From NCBI GenBank assembly GCA_016763735.1, contig JAESTE010000028.1:1-13133 (forward strand): 13,133 nucleotides of DNA, given 5' to 3'. The notes below the pieces were generated by a model, which saw only the letters and a program-made list of their open reading frames with translations, made no database searches and was not told the DNA's origin. Shown piece after piece: positions 6,961-12,910 of the stretch. This DNA comes from Nitrospinaceae bacterium. Its GTDB lineage: Bacteria; Nitrospinota; Nitrospinia; Nitrospinales; VA-1. The translations under genes were made by a program, and so were the position numbers. Every line of letters starts with the position of its first letter. Position 1 is the stretch's first letter.

Positions 6961-8763
6961 CTAGGCCCGGCAAAGGACTTTTTCTTCTTCTTCAGCAGGC
7001 GGTTGTTTGCCGTTCAATGCTTCTTTGCCAAATTTATCTATATAGAGCAGAAAATGTTCGCGTGGCAACGTGCCCCAGAGTTTTAATGACTGAAAATACT
7101 CTTCCGCCATACGGATGCAGGTATCGTTCATCTCTACTGCTTCCTGTCGCGACATTCCTTCTTTAGCTACAAAGTCCAGGTTCATGGCGATGTTTCTTTC
7201 CGGGTCTTCAATTATTTTTTCGATGGAAAACTTTTCCGGAAACTGGTAGCAACTCGAATCGCGATTCAATAGAAACACGCCTGGACCAAAAGAATGGATC
7301 GATTGCAGGTTGTCCCTTAAAAAATCGATGGTCTCCTGAGCTTCCGGTCGCGTTTCGGTTGGGAATCCGAAAAATAAAAACGAGTGGTTCCAGATTCCAG
7401 CATTATGACTTTTCATCAGAACATCGCGTTCCACTTCCTGGGTTGTGCCCTTGTCGATGAGGGCCAACACCCTGTCGTTGGCACTTTCCAATCCAAACAT
7501 GAGGAAGAGGAATCCCGCCTTTTTCATTTTGCCAAACAACTCTTCGTCCATCACTTTTTCAAATTTCAATAAAGCCAGTGAGCATATTTCGACTCCGCGC
7601 TCGATCATTTCTTCCGACACGTCATTTAAGGAGTGTGGGGACACCGCTTCATCAGAAAAGGTGAAATATTTCGTATTGTATTTTTTCATCAATCTTTCTA
7701 ACTCATCCACCATTGCCTGGGTTTTTTGTTTTCCGTAACGATGACCATAAACAAAACTATGTGTGCAAAAAGTGCATTTGCCCCAATAACAGCCTCGGCT
7801 TTGCAGTACAGGTAAAATGGGATAAGGAGAAAGATATTTATCCATCGGCAGGCCGTCAAAATTGGGATTGGGTAATTCCTCGAATCTCAGTTCGACCCTT
7901 TCCTTGTTGTGCACTACTTCTCTGCCATCAAGATGCAATAGATTGGGAACCGTAGAAAGAGAATCGCCTGCCTTCAAAGCCGAAAGCAAACGGTGCATGG
8001 GTTCCTCCCCCTCGAAGGTGACAACACTGTGGCAAAAATCGTCAAAAAATTCCGGGTGACCGATCAACTGGCCGGCGTTGACACTGAAAATAGGACCGCC
8101 CAACGTTATGTGTAGATGAGGATATTTTTCTTTGATCATTCTCGCCAGTGTGAGGCCGGGGATGATTTGCGAAATACCAACAATGGAAATGCCGACCACA
8201 TCATATTCCTGCCAGTTTTCTGTAGACAGTAGAACGTTTTCATACAAATTGATGAAAGGGTTGGTGGCAGTATCACGGGTGGTTTCGTGTGCTTTGCGGG
8301 TCGATTCTTCGGCGCGAGTGCCGCTTTCAAAAGTGGACATGCTTAATATTGCAGGCGCATGCGCATCAGAAACCAGTTTCAAAGCCGACTTGATGACCAT
8401 GTCAGCCTGCTGGTATGCGCCGAAATCGAAAAAGCGTTCCGGCGTTCGCATCACCGACTTGGCTTCTTCCACGCCGTTAATGATGCGGTCTGAAAATTTG
8501 AGTCCCATCGATAAAACATCCAGATGCGACTTTTCCTTGATCGAAAGCGAACTCTGGGCTTTCAAAGATTGTTGTCGTTGCTTCAGCAAGTCCTCTGTCT
8601 GACGCAACAAGGGAGCGGATAAAAAATGGTCGTAAGACTCAATGTTGAAATCCCTTTGAGATACCTGCCACCCCTTATCCTGCAAAAAAGCAGTTAAGTA
8701 GGGGGTGCTCAAATAAGGCTGAGTCGGGTACCACTGGGCTGGAAAAATCAATAATGTTTTCAT
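6961..8763 (-). CDS. Radical SAM protein with B12-binding-like N-terminal domain (paralogue B)
   Basis: A 600-residue paralogue of the neighbouring gene, co-linear over its length. It begins MKTLLIFPAQWYPTQPYLST (compare MKNLLLFPPDWLPSEPYLSL) and shares the B12-binding-like stretch VVGISIVGISQIIPGLTLAR...ITLGGP. The radical SAM motif RGCYWGKCTFC is identical, with C325, C330 and C333 in C-x4-C-x2-C spacing. FTFSDEAVS, FLMFGLESANDRVL, NAGIWNHSF and FFGFPTET follow. The two differ in the region ~55-160 and in the C-terminal tail, which here ends in an acidic-glutamate run and CRA. This suggests related chemistry on different substrates, or subunits of one system. No ribosome binding site precedes the ATG; a TATTAT 9 nt before it could be a -10 box for a leaderless or very short-leader mRNA. 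No substrate-specific domain is recognised. Confidence 0.87.
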   Translation of the reverse strand: MKTLLIFPAQWYPTQPYLSTPYLTAFLQDKGWQVSQRDFNIESYDHFLSAPLLRQTEDLLKQRQQSLKAQSSLSIKEKSHLDVLSMGLKFSDRIINGVEEAKSVMRTPERFFDFGAYQQADMVIKSALKLVSDAHAPAILSMSTFESGTRAEESTRKAHETTRDTATNPFINLYENVLLSTENWQEYDVVGISIVGISQIIPGLTLARMIKEKYPHLHITLGGPIFSVNAGQLIGHPEFFDDFCHSVVTFEGEEPMHRLLSALKAGDSLSTVPNLLHLDGREVVHNKERVELRFEELPNPNFDGLPMDKYLSPYPILPVLQSRGCYWGKCTFCTHSFVYGHRYGKQKTQAMVDELERLMKKYNTKYFTFSDEAVSPHSLNDVSEEMIERGVEICSLALLKFEKVMDEELFGKMKKAGFLFLMFGLESANDRVLALIDKGTTQEVERDVLMKSHNAGIWNHSFLFFGFPTETRPEAQETIDFLRDNLQSIHSFGPGVFLLNRDSSCYQFPEKFSIEKIIEDPERNIAMNLDFVAKEGMSRQEAVEMNDTCIRMAEEYFQSLKLWGTLPREHFLLYIDKFGKEALNGKQPPAEEEEKVLCRA

Positions 8764-8881
8764 GGTGTTACAATAATACCATTTTCCCCCTTAGCGAGGA
8801 AAACAAAGTTAGCGAAACGACAGCCCCTTAGCAGGGAGACCTTTGTTTAAGTCAGAAAAACGAAAAAGCGCGATGTTTCGC

Positions 8882-8960
8882 CCTTCGACAAGTTCAGGGT
8901 GACAGGCTCAACATGACAAAAACGAGGCTTTTCAGTGTGTCATCATGAGTTCATCGAAGG
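8882..8960. repeat. Imperfect inverted repeat (CCTTCGACAAGTTCAGGGTGACA arms)
   Basis: The left arm 8882-8904 (begins CCTTCGACAAGTTCAGGG) and the right arm 8938-8960 (ends TCATCGAAGG) are inverted copies matching at 17 of 23 positions, with a 33-nt centre. The right side continues ATCTCGGGG. The motif resembles a repeat that I know from intergenic regions of many environmental genomes; a small non-coding insertion element or its remnant is likely. Confidence 0.6.
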
Positions 8961-9063
8961 ATCTCGGGGTTATGCAAAGGTCTTGTTTTAACGGGGAGGC
9001 GGTTTTTTTTATCAGCTAATTTACAGTTAAAGGCTTGCCGATAATAGTCCGTTTTGGGGGAAT

Positions 9064-9094
9064 AGACCTTATTGGCCCCACGCCGAGTGGCGGT
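9064..9094. repeat. Small palindromic repeat (GACCTTATT ... CCAC-GCCGA-GTGG)
   Basis: The layout is the same as 4982-5012: GACCTTATT followed by a GC-rich hairpin CCAC-GCCGA-GTGG. It lies 15 nt upstream of the rpmH -35 box. Confidence 0.4.
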
Positions 9095-9108
9095 TCGTGG
9101 CTTAGGGC

Positions 9109-9137
9109 TTGACAATAGCGGCTCTCGGTGAAATAAT
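9109..9137 (+). promoter_or_regulatory. Sigma-70-type promoter of rpmH
   Basis: A perfect -35 box TTGACA (9109-9114), a 17-nt spacer and the -10 box AATAAT (9132-9137, five of six consensus bases) point to a transcript start near 9144, giving a leader of about 93 nt before rpmH. This is the best promoter in the window, fitting a highly expressed ribosomal protein operon. Confidence 0.8.
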
Positions 9138-9149
9138 CCAGCCTACTAT

Positions 9150-9213
9150 CCCGCATTTTCCTCCACTAGACGGATGACTTAATGATTGATTTAGTGGAGT
9201 GAGGCGGGTTTTT
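9150..9213 (+). terminator. Terminator-like hairpin in the rpmH leader (possible attenuator)
   Basis: CCCGC (9150-9154) pairs with GCGGG (9204-9208), and CTCCACTA (9161-9168) with TAGTGGAG (9192-9199); TTTTT follows directly (9209-9213). The stem starts within a few nucleotides of the predicted transcript start and ends 23 nt before the rpmH ATG. As no plus-strand gene lies upstream, it would act on the rpmH transcript itself, as an attenuator or a 5' stabilising hairpin. Confidence 0.6.
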
Positions 9214-9236
9214 CGTATTTTAAGAAGGAAAGATTC

Positions 9237-9371
9237 ATGAAAAGAACATTTCAACCCAGCAATATCAAGAGAAAACGCGTACACGGTTTCCGAAAACGAA
9301 GTGCTACTGTTGGTGGCAGACGTATTTTGGCCAATCGAAGACGAAAAGGAAGAAAAAGCCTTTCTGCCTGA
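9237..9371 (+). CDS. rpmH: 50S ribosomal protein L34
   Basis: A 44-residue, very basic ribosomal protein beginning MKRTFQPSNIKRKRVHGFRK and ending GRKSLSA, matching the family almost throughout (the MKRTFQPS start and the RRRKGRKxLSA end are diagnostic, and the length of 44 is typical). It is part of the large subunit and binds 23S rRNA. The ATG is preceded by AAGAAGGAAAG, a good ribosome binding site. The stop is 4 nt from the rnpA ATG, so the two are one operon, driven by the promoter at 9109-9137 and subject to the leader hairpin. Confidence 0.98.
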   Translation: MKRTFQPSNIKRKRVHGFRKRSATVGGRRILANRRRKGRKSLSA

Positions 9372-9375
9372 AAAA

Positions 9376-9720
9376 ATGGGTGACTACTCGTTTACTAAAC
9401 TCGAAAGGCTTACCAAAAGACCTGAGTTCCAAAAAGTTCTTGCCGAAGGGGAAAAGAAACGCATAGGAAGACTATGCACCGTTTTTTCACTTCCAAATGG
9501 CTTGAATAGAAAAAGGCTGGGGATCATTGCATCGAAAAAAGTTGGCAATGCCGTAGCACGGAACCGGGTTAAAAGAGCCATTCGCGAAACATTTAGACAG
9601 ATAAAACATGGCATGACTCCGGCAGTGGACATCGTTGTGATTTCCGGAAAAGAAATGGTTGCCGAGTCTTATAAGGTTATAGACGAAAAGCTTTCGAATG
9701 CCCTTCTGGCTATCAAGTGA
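9376..9720 (+). CDS. rnpA: Ribonuclease P protein component
   Basis: A 114-residue basic protein that binds the RNase P RNA to process pre-tRNA 5' ends. Family features are the N-terminal LTKRPEFQKVLAEG segment, the strand-forming RKRLGIIASKKVGNAVARN and the hallmark RNRVKRAIRETFR helix that contacts RNA, then AVDIVVISGKEM. Length is typical. The chosen start is the ATG giving MGDYSFTKLERL, 4 nt after the rpmH stop. The frame stays open back to a GTG at 9301 inside rpmH, but those extra 25 residues are rpmH in another frame and do not look conserved. The ribosome binding site is weak, so translation is probably coupled to rpmH. The stop overlaps a GTG that could begin yidD. Confidence 0.95.
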   Translation: MGDYSFTKLERLTKRPEFQKVLAEGEKKRIGRLCTVFSLPNGLNRKRLGIIASKKVGNAVARNRVKRAIRETFRQIKHGMTPAVDIVVISGKEMVAESYKVIDEKLSNALLAIK

Positions 9721-9761
9721 TTCCCCGATTTCAAATTTTCCCAGTCCGAAATAGGCCCTCA

Positions 9762-9974
9762 ATGTTGAACCAGCTTTTTCTTAAATTTGTCCGTGGGTAT
9801 CAGCGGTGGATATCGCCTCTTTATATGCCGACCTGCCGTTTTTATCCCAGTTGTTCAGAGTATGCGGCGCAGGCTCTTCAGCGTTACTCTCTGATAAAAG
9901 CCGGTGGCTTGGTTAGTTTACGAATTTTGAAATGCCACCCCTTTCATGAAGGTGGGGCAGACCCGTTAAAATAA
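9762..9974 (+). CDS. yidD: Membrane protein insertion efficiency factor YidD
   Basis: A 70-residue protein of the YidD family, a small inner-membrane-associated protein thought to help YidC-dependent insertion. The hallmark C-R-F-Y-P-S-C-S-E-Y block is intact, followed by the family's CHPFHEGGADP ending; the N-terminus LFLKFVRGYQRWISPL is an amphipathic segment that binds the membrane surface. The start used is the ATG at 9762, which gives the usual family length. A GTG at 9717, overlapping the rnpA stop, would add 15 residues (IPRFQIFPVRNRPS) that look unlike the family. It lies between rnpA and yidC in the classical order. A short hairpin with T run follows the stop. Confidence 0.93.
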   Translation: MLNQLFLKFVRGYQRWISPLYMPTCRFYPSCSEYAAQALQRYSLIKAGGLVSLRILKCHPFHEGGADPLK

Positions 9975-9989
9975 AGCCGTTGGCTTTTT
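9973..9989 (+). terminator. Short hairpin with T run after yidD
   Basis: AAAGCC-GTT-GGCTTT (9973-9987) overlaps the yidD stop and is followed by two more T. The 6-bp stem with a short loop would be a partial terminator, which could lower yidC relative to rpmH. A weak promoter (TTGCGA, 18 nt, CATAAA at 10012-10017) may restart transcription before yidC. Confidence 0.45.
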
Positions 9990-10055
9990 GCGAATACATT
10001 TTTTTAAAGAGCATAAATACCTAGTTTAATTTTATTAGTTAAGTGGAGATTTGGT

Positions 10056-11681
10056 TTGGAAAAAAGATTATTACTCGCCTTTGTACTATCATTGGCGGTT
10101 TTTATTGGTTGGGGTGCTTTCATGGCAAAATTCCAGCCCCCACCTGTTGAGCAAATAGATGAACAACCTCAGGTTCCGGTAACAGCGCAGAGCCCTGCAG
10201 TGCCAGGTTCTGCTACAAGCTCGCGCCCGCAATCGGGTTCATCACAGCCGATGGCCGCGCCGGTTGTTGTTAATCCCTTTCCGGGGGAAGAAAAAGAAGT
10301 TCAGGTCGATGTGGGCAAAACCCATTACGTTTTTAGCAATAGGGGCGGTGTGTTGAAACAAGTTTTCCTACCGCGTTTTAGAAATGATGATGGCGATATC
10401 ATCAACCTTATTAGCAATCCGGATAACTTGACGTCTGCTTTATCTCTCAAGTCAGACGATGCGGAAATCACTTCCATTCTACAAAACGCTTACTACGAAC
10501 CTTCGACCACTTCTATTGTTCTGGGAGAATCGAACCCCGAGGCTGATCTAACCTTCACGCTCAAGCATGAGTCTGGACTGGAAGTGCTTCGGGAATATAA
10601 ATTTCGTTACAATGATTATGCGGTGGAAATAAAAACACGCATTACAGCTTTACCGCTGGCCGCCAAAAACCTGCAATACCAGATTGTTCTGGGGCCAGAA
10701 ATGGGCGGAAAAATATCTTCGCAAACCGATTACATTGTTTTTTCCGGTGCGACCGTTTTTGTAAATAATGAACGCATTGAGCATCCGCTGGAAGATTTGA
10801 CCGCACCTGCTTATCACCGAGGAGATTTAAAATGGGTGGCTTTCCAGAATAAATATTTTGGTTCGGCTCTTGTTCCGGTGCAAGGAACCAAGGCAGGGGT
10901 GGTATATAAAGAAAAAGACCATGTTTTTGTCGGGCTCGAATACGAATCCGTTCAATCAGCGGTCACCGCTTCGCATATTTTTTATGCTGGCACCAAAGAA
11001 CTCGAAATTTTGGAAGAGAAGGGCAACCATCTGGTTCGCATGATCGACTACGGATGGTTTGGTAACAAGTTTGCCTTTCTTGTCAAACCTCTTTTGAAAG
11101 TGCTCGCCTTTTTCTATGGGGTCACGCAAAATTACGGCTGGTCGATTATCTTTCTGACCATTATCATCAAGGTATTGTTCTCTCCTCTGACGCATAAAAG
11201 TTTCAAGTCCATGAAGGGCATGACAAAGATTCAGCCTTATGTGAAAGTGATTCAAGAAAGAAATAAAGATGATCGCAAGCAAATGAACGAAGAGCTGCTG
11301 GAACCTTATAAGAAACATAAAGTGAATCCGGTGGGGGGCTGTTTGCCCATGCTTTTGCAGATTCCGGTTTTCATCGCTTTGTACCACGCTCTGTTTTTCT
11401 CAATTGAACTGCGTGGTGCGCCGTTCATAGGGTGGATCACCGATCTGTCTGTAGCCGACCCCTATTATGTAACGCCGGTGCTCATGGGCATCACCATGTT
11501 CCTGCAACAAAGGATGACCCCTTCGATTGGCGACCCCATGCAGCAAAAAATAATGATGTTTTTGCCTATCGTTTTTACATTCCTGTTTATTTCGTTTCCG
11601 GCAGGGCTGGTTATCTACTGGACCGTCAACAACATACTAACGATCTCGCACCAATACTACATCTATAAGGTTTTGGACTAG
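10056..11681 (+). CDS. yidC: Membrane protein insertase YidC
   Basis: A 541-residue inner-membrane insertase of the Gram-negative type (Oxa1/YidC/Alb3 family), which inserts and folds membrane proteins with or without SecYEG. Order: TM1 near residues 5-24 (LLLAFVLSLAVFIGWGAFMA); a low-complexity Pro/Ser linker to ~70; a periplasmic beta domain to ~340; then the conserved core from ~341 with TM2/3 (FLTIIIKVLFSPLTHKS), a charged cytoplasmic hairpin (~385-420), NPVGGCLPMLLQIPVFIALYHAL at ~423-446, and two more segments ending IYWTVNNILTISHQYYI. The core position that is Arg in E. coli (R366) is K372 here, a conservative change. The start is TTG with GGAG 7 nt upstream; the MEKRLLLA N-terminus is typical. 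It ends the rpmH cluster; a bidirectional terminator follows. Confidence 0.97.
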   Translation: MEKRLLLAFVLSLAVFIGWGAFMAKFQPPPVEQIDEQPQVPVTAQSPAVPGSATSSRPQSGSSQPMAAPVVVNPFPGEEKEVQVDVGKTHYVFSNRGGVLKQVFLPRFRNDDGDIINLISNPDNLTSALSLKSDDAEITSILQNAYYEPSTTSIVLGESNPEADLTFTLKHESGLEVLREYKFRYNDYAVEIKTRITALPLAAKNLQYQIVLGPEMGGKISSQTDYIVFSGATVFVNNERIEHPLEDLTAPAYHRGDLKWVAFQNKYFGSALVPVQGTKAGVVYKEKDHVFVGLEYESVQSAVTASHIFYAGTKELEILEEKGNHLVRMIDYGWFGNKFAFLVKPLLKVLAFFYGVTQNYGWSIIFLTIIIKVLFSPLTHKSFKSMKGMTKIQPYVKVIQERNKDDRKQMNEELLEPYKKHKVNPVGGCLPMLLQIPVFIALYHALFFSIELRGAPFIGWITDLSVADPYYVTPVLMGITMFLQQRMTPSIGDPMQQKIMMFLPIVFTFLFISFPAGLVIYWTVNNILTISHQYYIYKVLD

Positions 11682-11712
11682 CCCTCTGGCGGGGGAGGCA
11701 ATGGGTCTATGC
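11682..11712. repeat. GC-rich repeat remnant after yidC
   Basis: CCCTCTGGCGGGGGAGGCAA and the following TGGGTCTATG, read on the minus strand, run AGACCCATTGCCTCCCC. This resembles the GACCTATT-plus-hairpin units at 4982-5012 and 9064-9094 in inverted orientation. Confidence 0.3.
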
Positions 11713-11744
11713 CCAAATAGCTGACAATTATTGTTGTCCCTTTT

Positions 11745-11782
11745 ACTATAGGTATTCCAACTCTCCTTCCCACGGGAGTGGG
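11745..11782. repeat. Small palindromic repeat (CCCAC-GGGA-GTGGG)
   Basis: A 5-bp stem CCCAC-GGGA-GTGGG at 11769-11782 is preceded by GGTATTCC. It is another member of the CCCAC/GTGGG hairpin type, lying just before the terminator. Confidence 0.4.
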
Positions 11783-11792
11783 CGAAAACAAA

Positions 11793-11829
11793 AAAGCCCT
11801 TTCCCCCCATGGGGAAAGGGCTTTAATTT
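11793..11829. terminator. Strong bidirectional terminator between yidC and trxA
   Basis: AAAGCCCTTTCCCC (11793-11806) pairs perfectly with GGGGAAAGGGCTTT (11811-11824) around the loop CCAT: a 14-bp stem. A-rich sequence precedes it (ACAAAAA) and AATTTTTG follows, so it can end transcription from either side between the convergent yidC and trxA genes. Confidence 0.95.
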
Positions 11830-11846
11830 TTGCTATTGTCTGTTGT

Positions 11847-12173
11847 TTATATCAGGTTTTCTTCGATCGCCTTTTTAATCTCAGCTTTAGACTTAACACC
11901 CACCAATTGCTGTACAACCTGGCCATCTTTGATGAATAGGAGGGTTGGAATTCCGCGAATTCCGTAAGTGGTGGCCGTGTTCGGGTTATCGTCCACGTTC
12001 AGTTTGCCTACCAAAATCTGACCTTCAAATTCTCCGGCAAGCTCTTCAACGGTGGGTGTGAGCATTTTACAGGGCTGACACCATTCGGCCCAGAAATCGA
12101 GCATGACAGGTTTGTCTGACTTAAGCACTGTTTGATCAAATTCGGCATCAGAAACAACGACCACTGCTGACAT
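11847..12173 (-). CDS. trxA: Thioredoxin with a WCQPC active site
   Basis: A 108-residue cytoplasmic thioredoxin, the general dithiol reductant regenerated by thioredoxin reductase. The fold residues sit at E. coli-like positions: buried D26, active-site W31-C32-Q33-P34-C35, and the cis-proline P76 in GIRGIPT. The one departure is Gln in place of the usual Gly between the cysteines (CQPC, not CGPC), which may shift redox potential or partner choice. It is otherwise full length with the usual DDNPNTATTYGI and VGVKSKAEIKKAI segments. The ATG has AAGGAG 6 nt upstream. It is monocistronic: convergent with yidC across a strong terminator and divergent from the cyclotransferase-like gene. A close thioredoxin-like paralogue cannot be ruled out, so the symbol is a family call. 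Confidence 0.93.
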   Translation of the reverse strand: MSAVVVVSDAEFDQTVLKSDKPVMLDFWAEWCQPCKMLTPTVEELAGEFEGQILVGKLNVDDNPNTATTYGIRGIPTLLFIKDGQVVQQLVGVKSKAEIKKAIEENLI

Positions 12174-12194
12174 AGATAACTCCTTAAATGAATG

Positions 12195-12223
12195 AAATAA
12201 AAACCCTGATTTAACCCGCAGGG
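12195..12223 (-). terminator. Small hairpin with T run in the trxA leader
   Basis: On the minus strand, CCCTG and CAGGG (12204-12223) form a 5-bp stem with a 10-nt loop, followed by TTTTTATTT, about 20 nt before the trxA start region. It could act as a weak attenuator in the leader; the stem is short, so chance is possible. Confidence 0.3.
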
Positions 12224-12237
12224 AATTTTATATGATT

Positions 12238-12250
12238 AATTGAATCAATT
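12238..12250. promoter_or_regulatory. Palindrome in the trxA / cyclotransferase divergent region
   Basis: AATTGA-A-TCAATT is a perfect 13-nt odd palindrome midway between the divergent starts. It would suit a dimeric regulator, but it is A/T-rich in an A/T-rich gap and has no other support. Confidence 0.25.
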
Positions 12251-12417
12251 GCGGTGCAGAAATTGCCATCCCAGAAAAATATATTCATACAAAATGCAAA
12301 AAGAGGATGTTTTCTGATATTATCATAATCCCCAAACAGCGGCAAGGCTTTAACCTTTACGTGAATGGGTGTATCTATATAAAACCAAATAATAAAACGG
12401 CTTGGAGTCCTAAACCC

Positions 12418-12891
12418 ATGGTAGATGTTGTTAATTTTTTTGCTTACGACCAAATGATCAGTGACGAAGTATTTAAAGAAAAAGGCTTGGAATATATTTC
12501 CAAGACTTCTGTTAGCTTGTCTGGCTGGCAAATGGTGTTCAACAAAATCCCTAAAGACAACGGAGGGTTGGAAGGACTCGGTCTTGCTAATATCGAACCC
12601 ACGGCCGACTCTTCTGGCATGATGCACGGGGAGATCTATGAAATGGATGAAAAATTCCTGCCACAGATTGACAAGTTATATGATCATCCCGTTGAATATC
12701 AACGCAAGGTCATGCGGTTCAATCGCCACGATTTTATTATGATGAATGGGTTTACATATGTGGCTAAGTTAGAAAAAATTAAAAAAGGACTCAAACCCAG
12801 TAAAGCCATGATGCAGGTATTCAGGAAAACTAAAAAATCATTCCCCATGCTTTATTTCGCACGACTGATGAACACCCGCACCGTCGATTGA
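12418..12891 (+). CDS. Gamma-glutamylcyclotransferase-fold protein with altered active-site motifs
   Basis: A 157-residue protein that follows the GGCT/AIG2-like pattern along its length: an opening strand VVNFFAY, a GWQMVF strand, ANIEP, then HGEIYEMDEKFLPQIDKLYDHPVEYQR and a closing FTYVAKLE...GLKPSKAMM. In active members the opening motif is FAYGSN (binding the gamma-glutamyl group), and a catalytic Glu lies in the L-D-x-x-E-G segment. Here these read FAYDQM (8-13) and IDKLYD (84-89), so Gly-Ser-Asn is lost and Tyr88 sits where Glu is expected. It may be inactive, binding-only, or use other chemistry. The start used is the ATG at 12418, with TTGGAG about 9 nt upstream; a longer frame from 12307 adds 37 residues without family resemblance. 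The dimethylargininase-like gene follows after 19 nt, so they likely form one operon. Confidence 0.75.
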   Translation: MVDVVNFFAYDQMISDEVFKEKGLEYISKTSVSLSGWQMVFNKIPKDNGGLEGLGLANIEPTADSSGMMHGEIYEMDEKFLPQIDKLYDHPVEYQRKVMRFNRHDFIMMNGFTYVAKLEKIKKGLKPSKAMMQVFRKTKKSFPMLYFARLMNTRTVD

Positions 12892-12910
12892 CTCTGCTTT
12901 AAAAACAGTC

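Larger units (their letters stand above)
8764..9108. other. Long non-coding gap with repeat remnants
   Basis: About 345 nt with no credible gene on either strand, between the 5' end of the minus-strand radical SAM gene and the rpmH promoter. It holds CCCCTTAGC-type fragments near 8790 and 8824, the imperfect inverted repeat at 8882-8960, an 8-T run near 9003 without a convincing stem before it, and a small palindrome at 9064-9094. No DnaA boxes or tRNA were seen. Confidence 0.6.

Noticed and set aside
8132..8602. 156-residue plus-strand open frame
   Set aside because: It lies entirely antisense to the well supported radical SAM paralogue B, has no family resemblance, and its composition is that of a shadow frame.
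9000..9015. Run of eight T as a terminator
   Set aside because: No stable stem directly precedes it on the plus strand, so only the T run is present.
8764..9236. Possible replication origin upstream of rpmH
   Set aside because: The gap is long and A/T-rich in places, but I found no TTATCCACA-type DnaA boxes and dnaA is not adjacent.
9301..9375. N-terminal extension of rnpA into rpmH from a GTG
   Set aside because: Overlapping rpmH/rnpA arrangements are known in some bacteria, but these 25 residues read as rpmH in another frame and the ATG at 9376 gives the normal family length.
12307..12417. 37-residue upstream extension of the cyclotransferase-like protein
   Set aside because: It has no resemblance to the family, and the ATG at 12418 has a ribosome binding site and yields the expected N-terminal strand.
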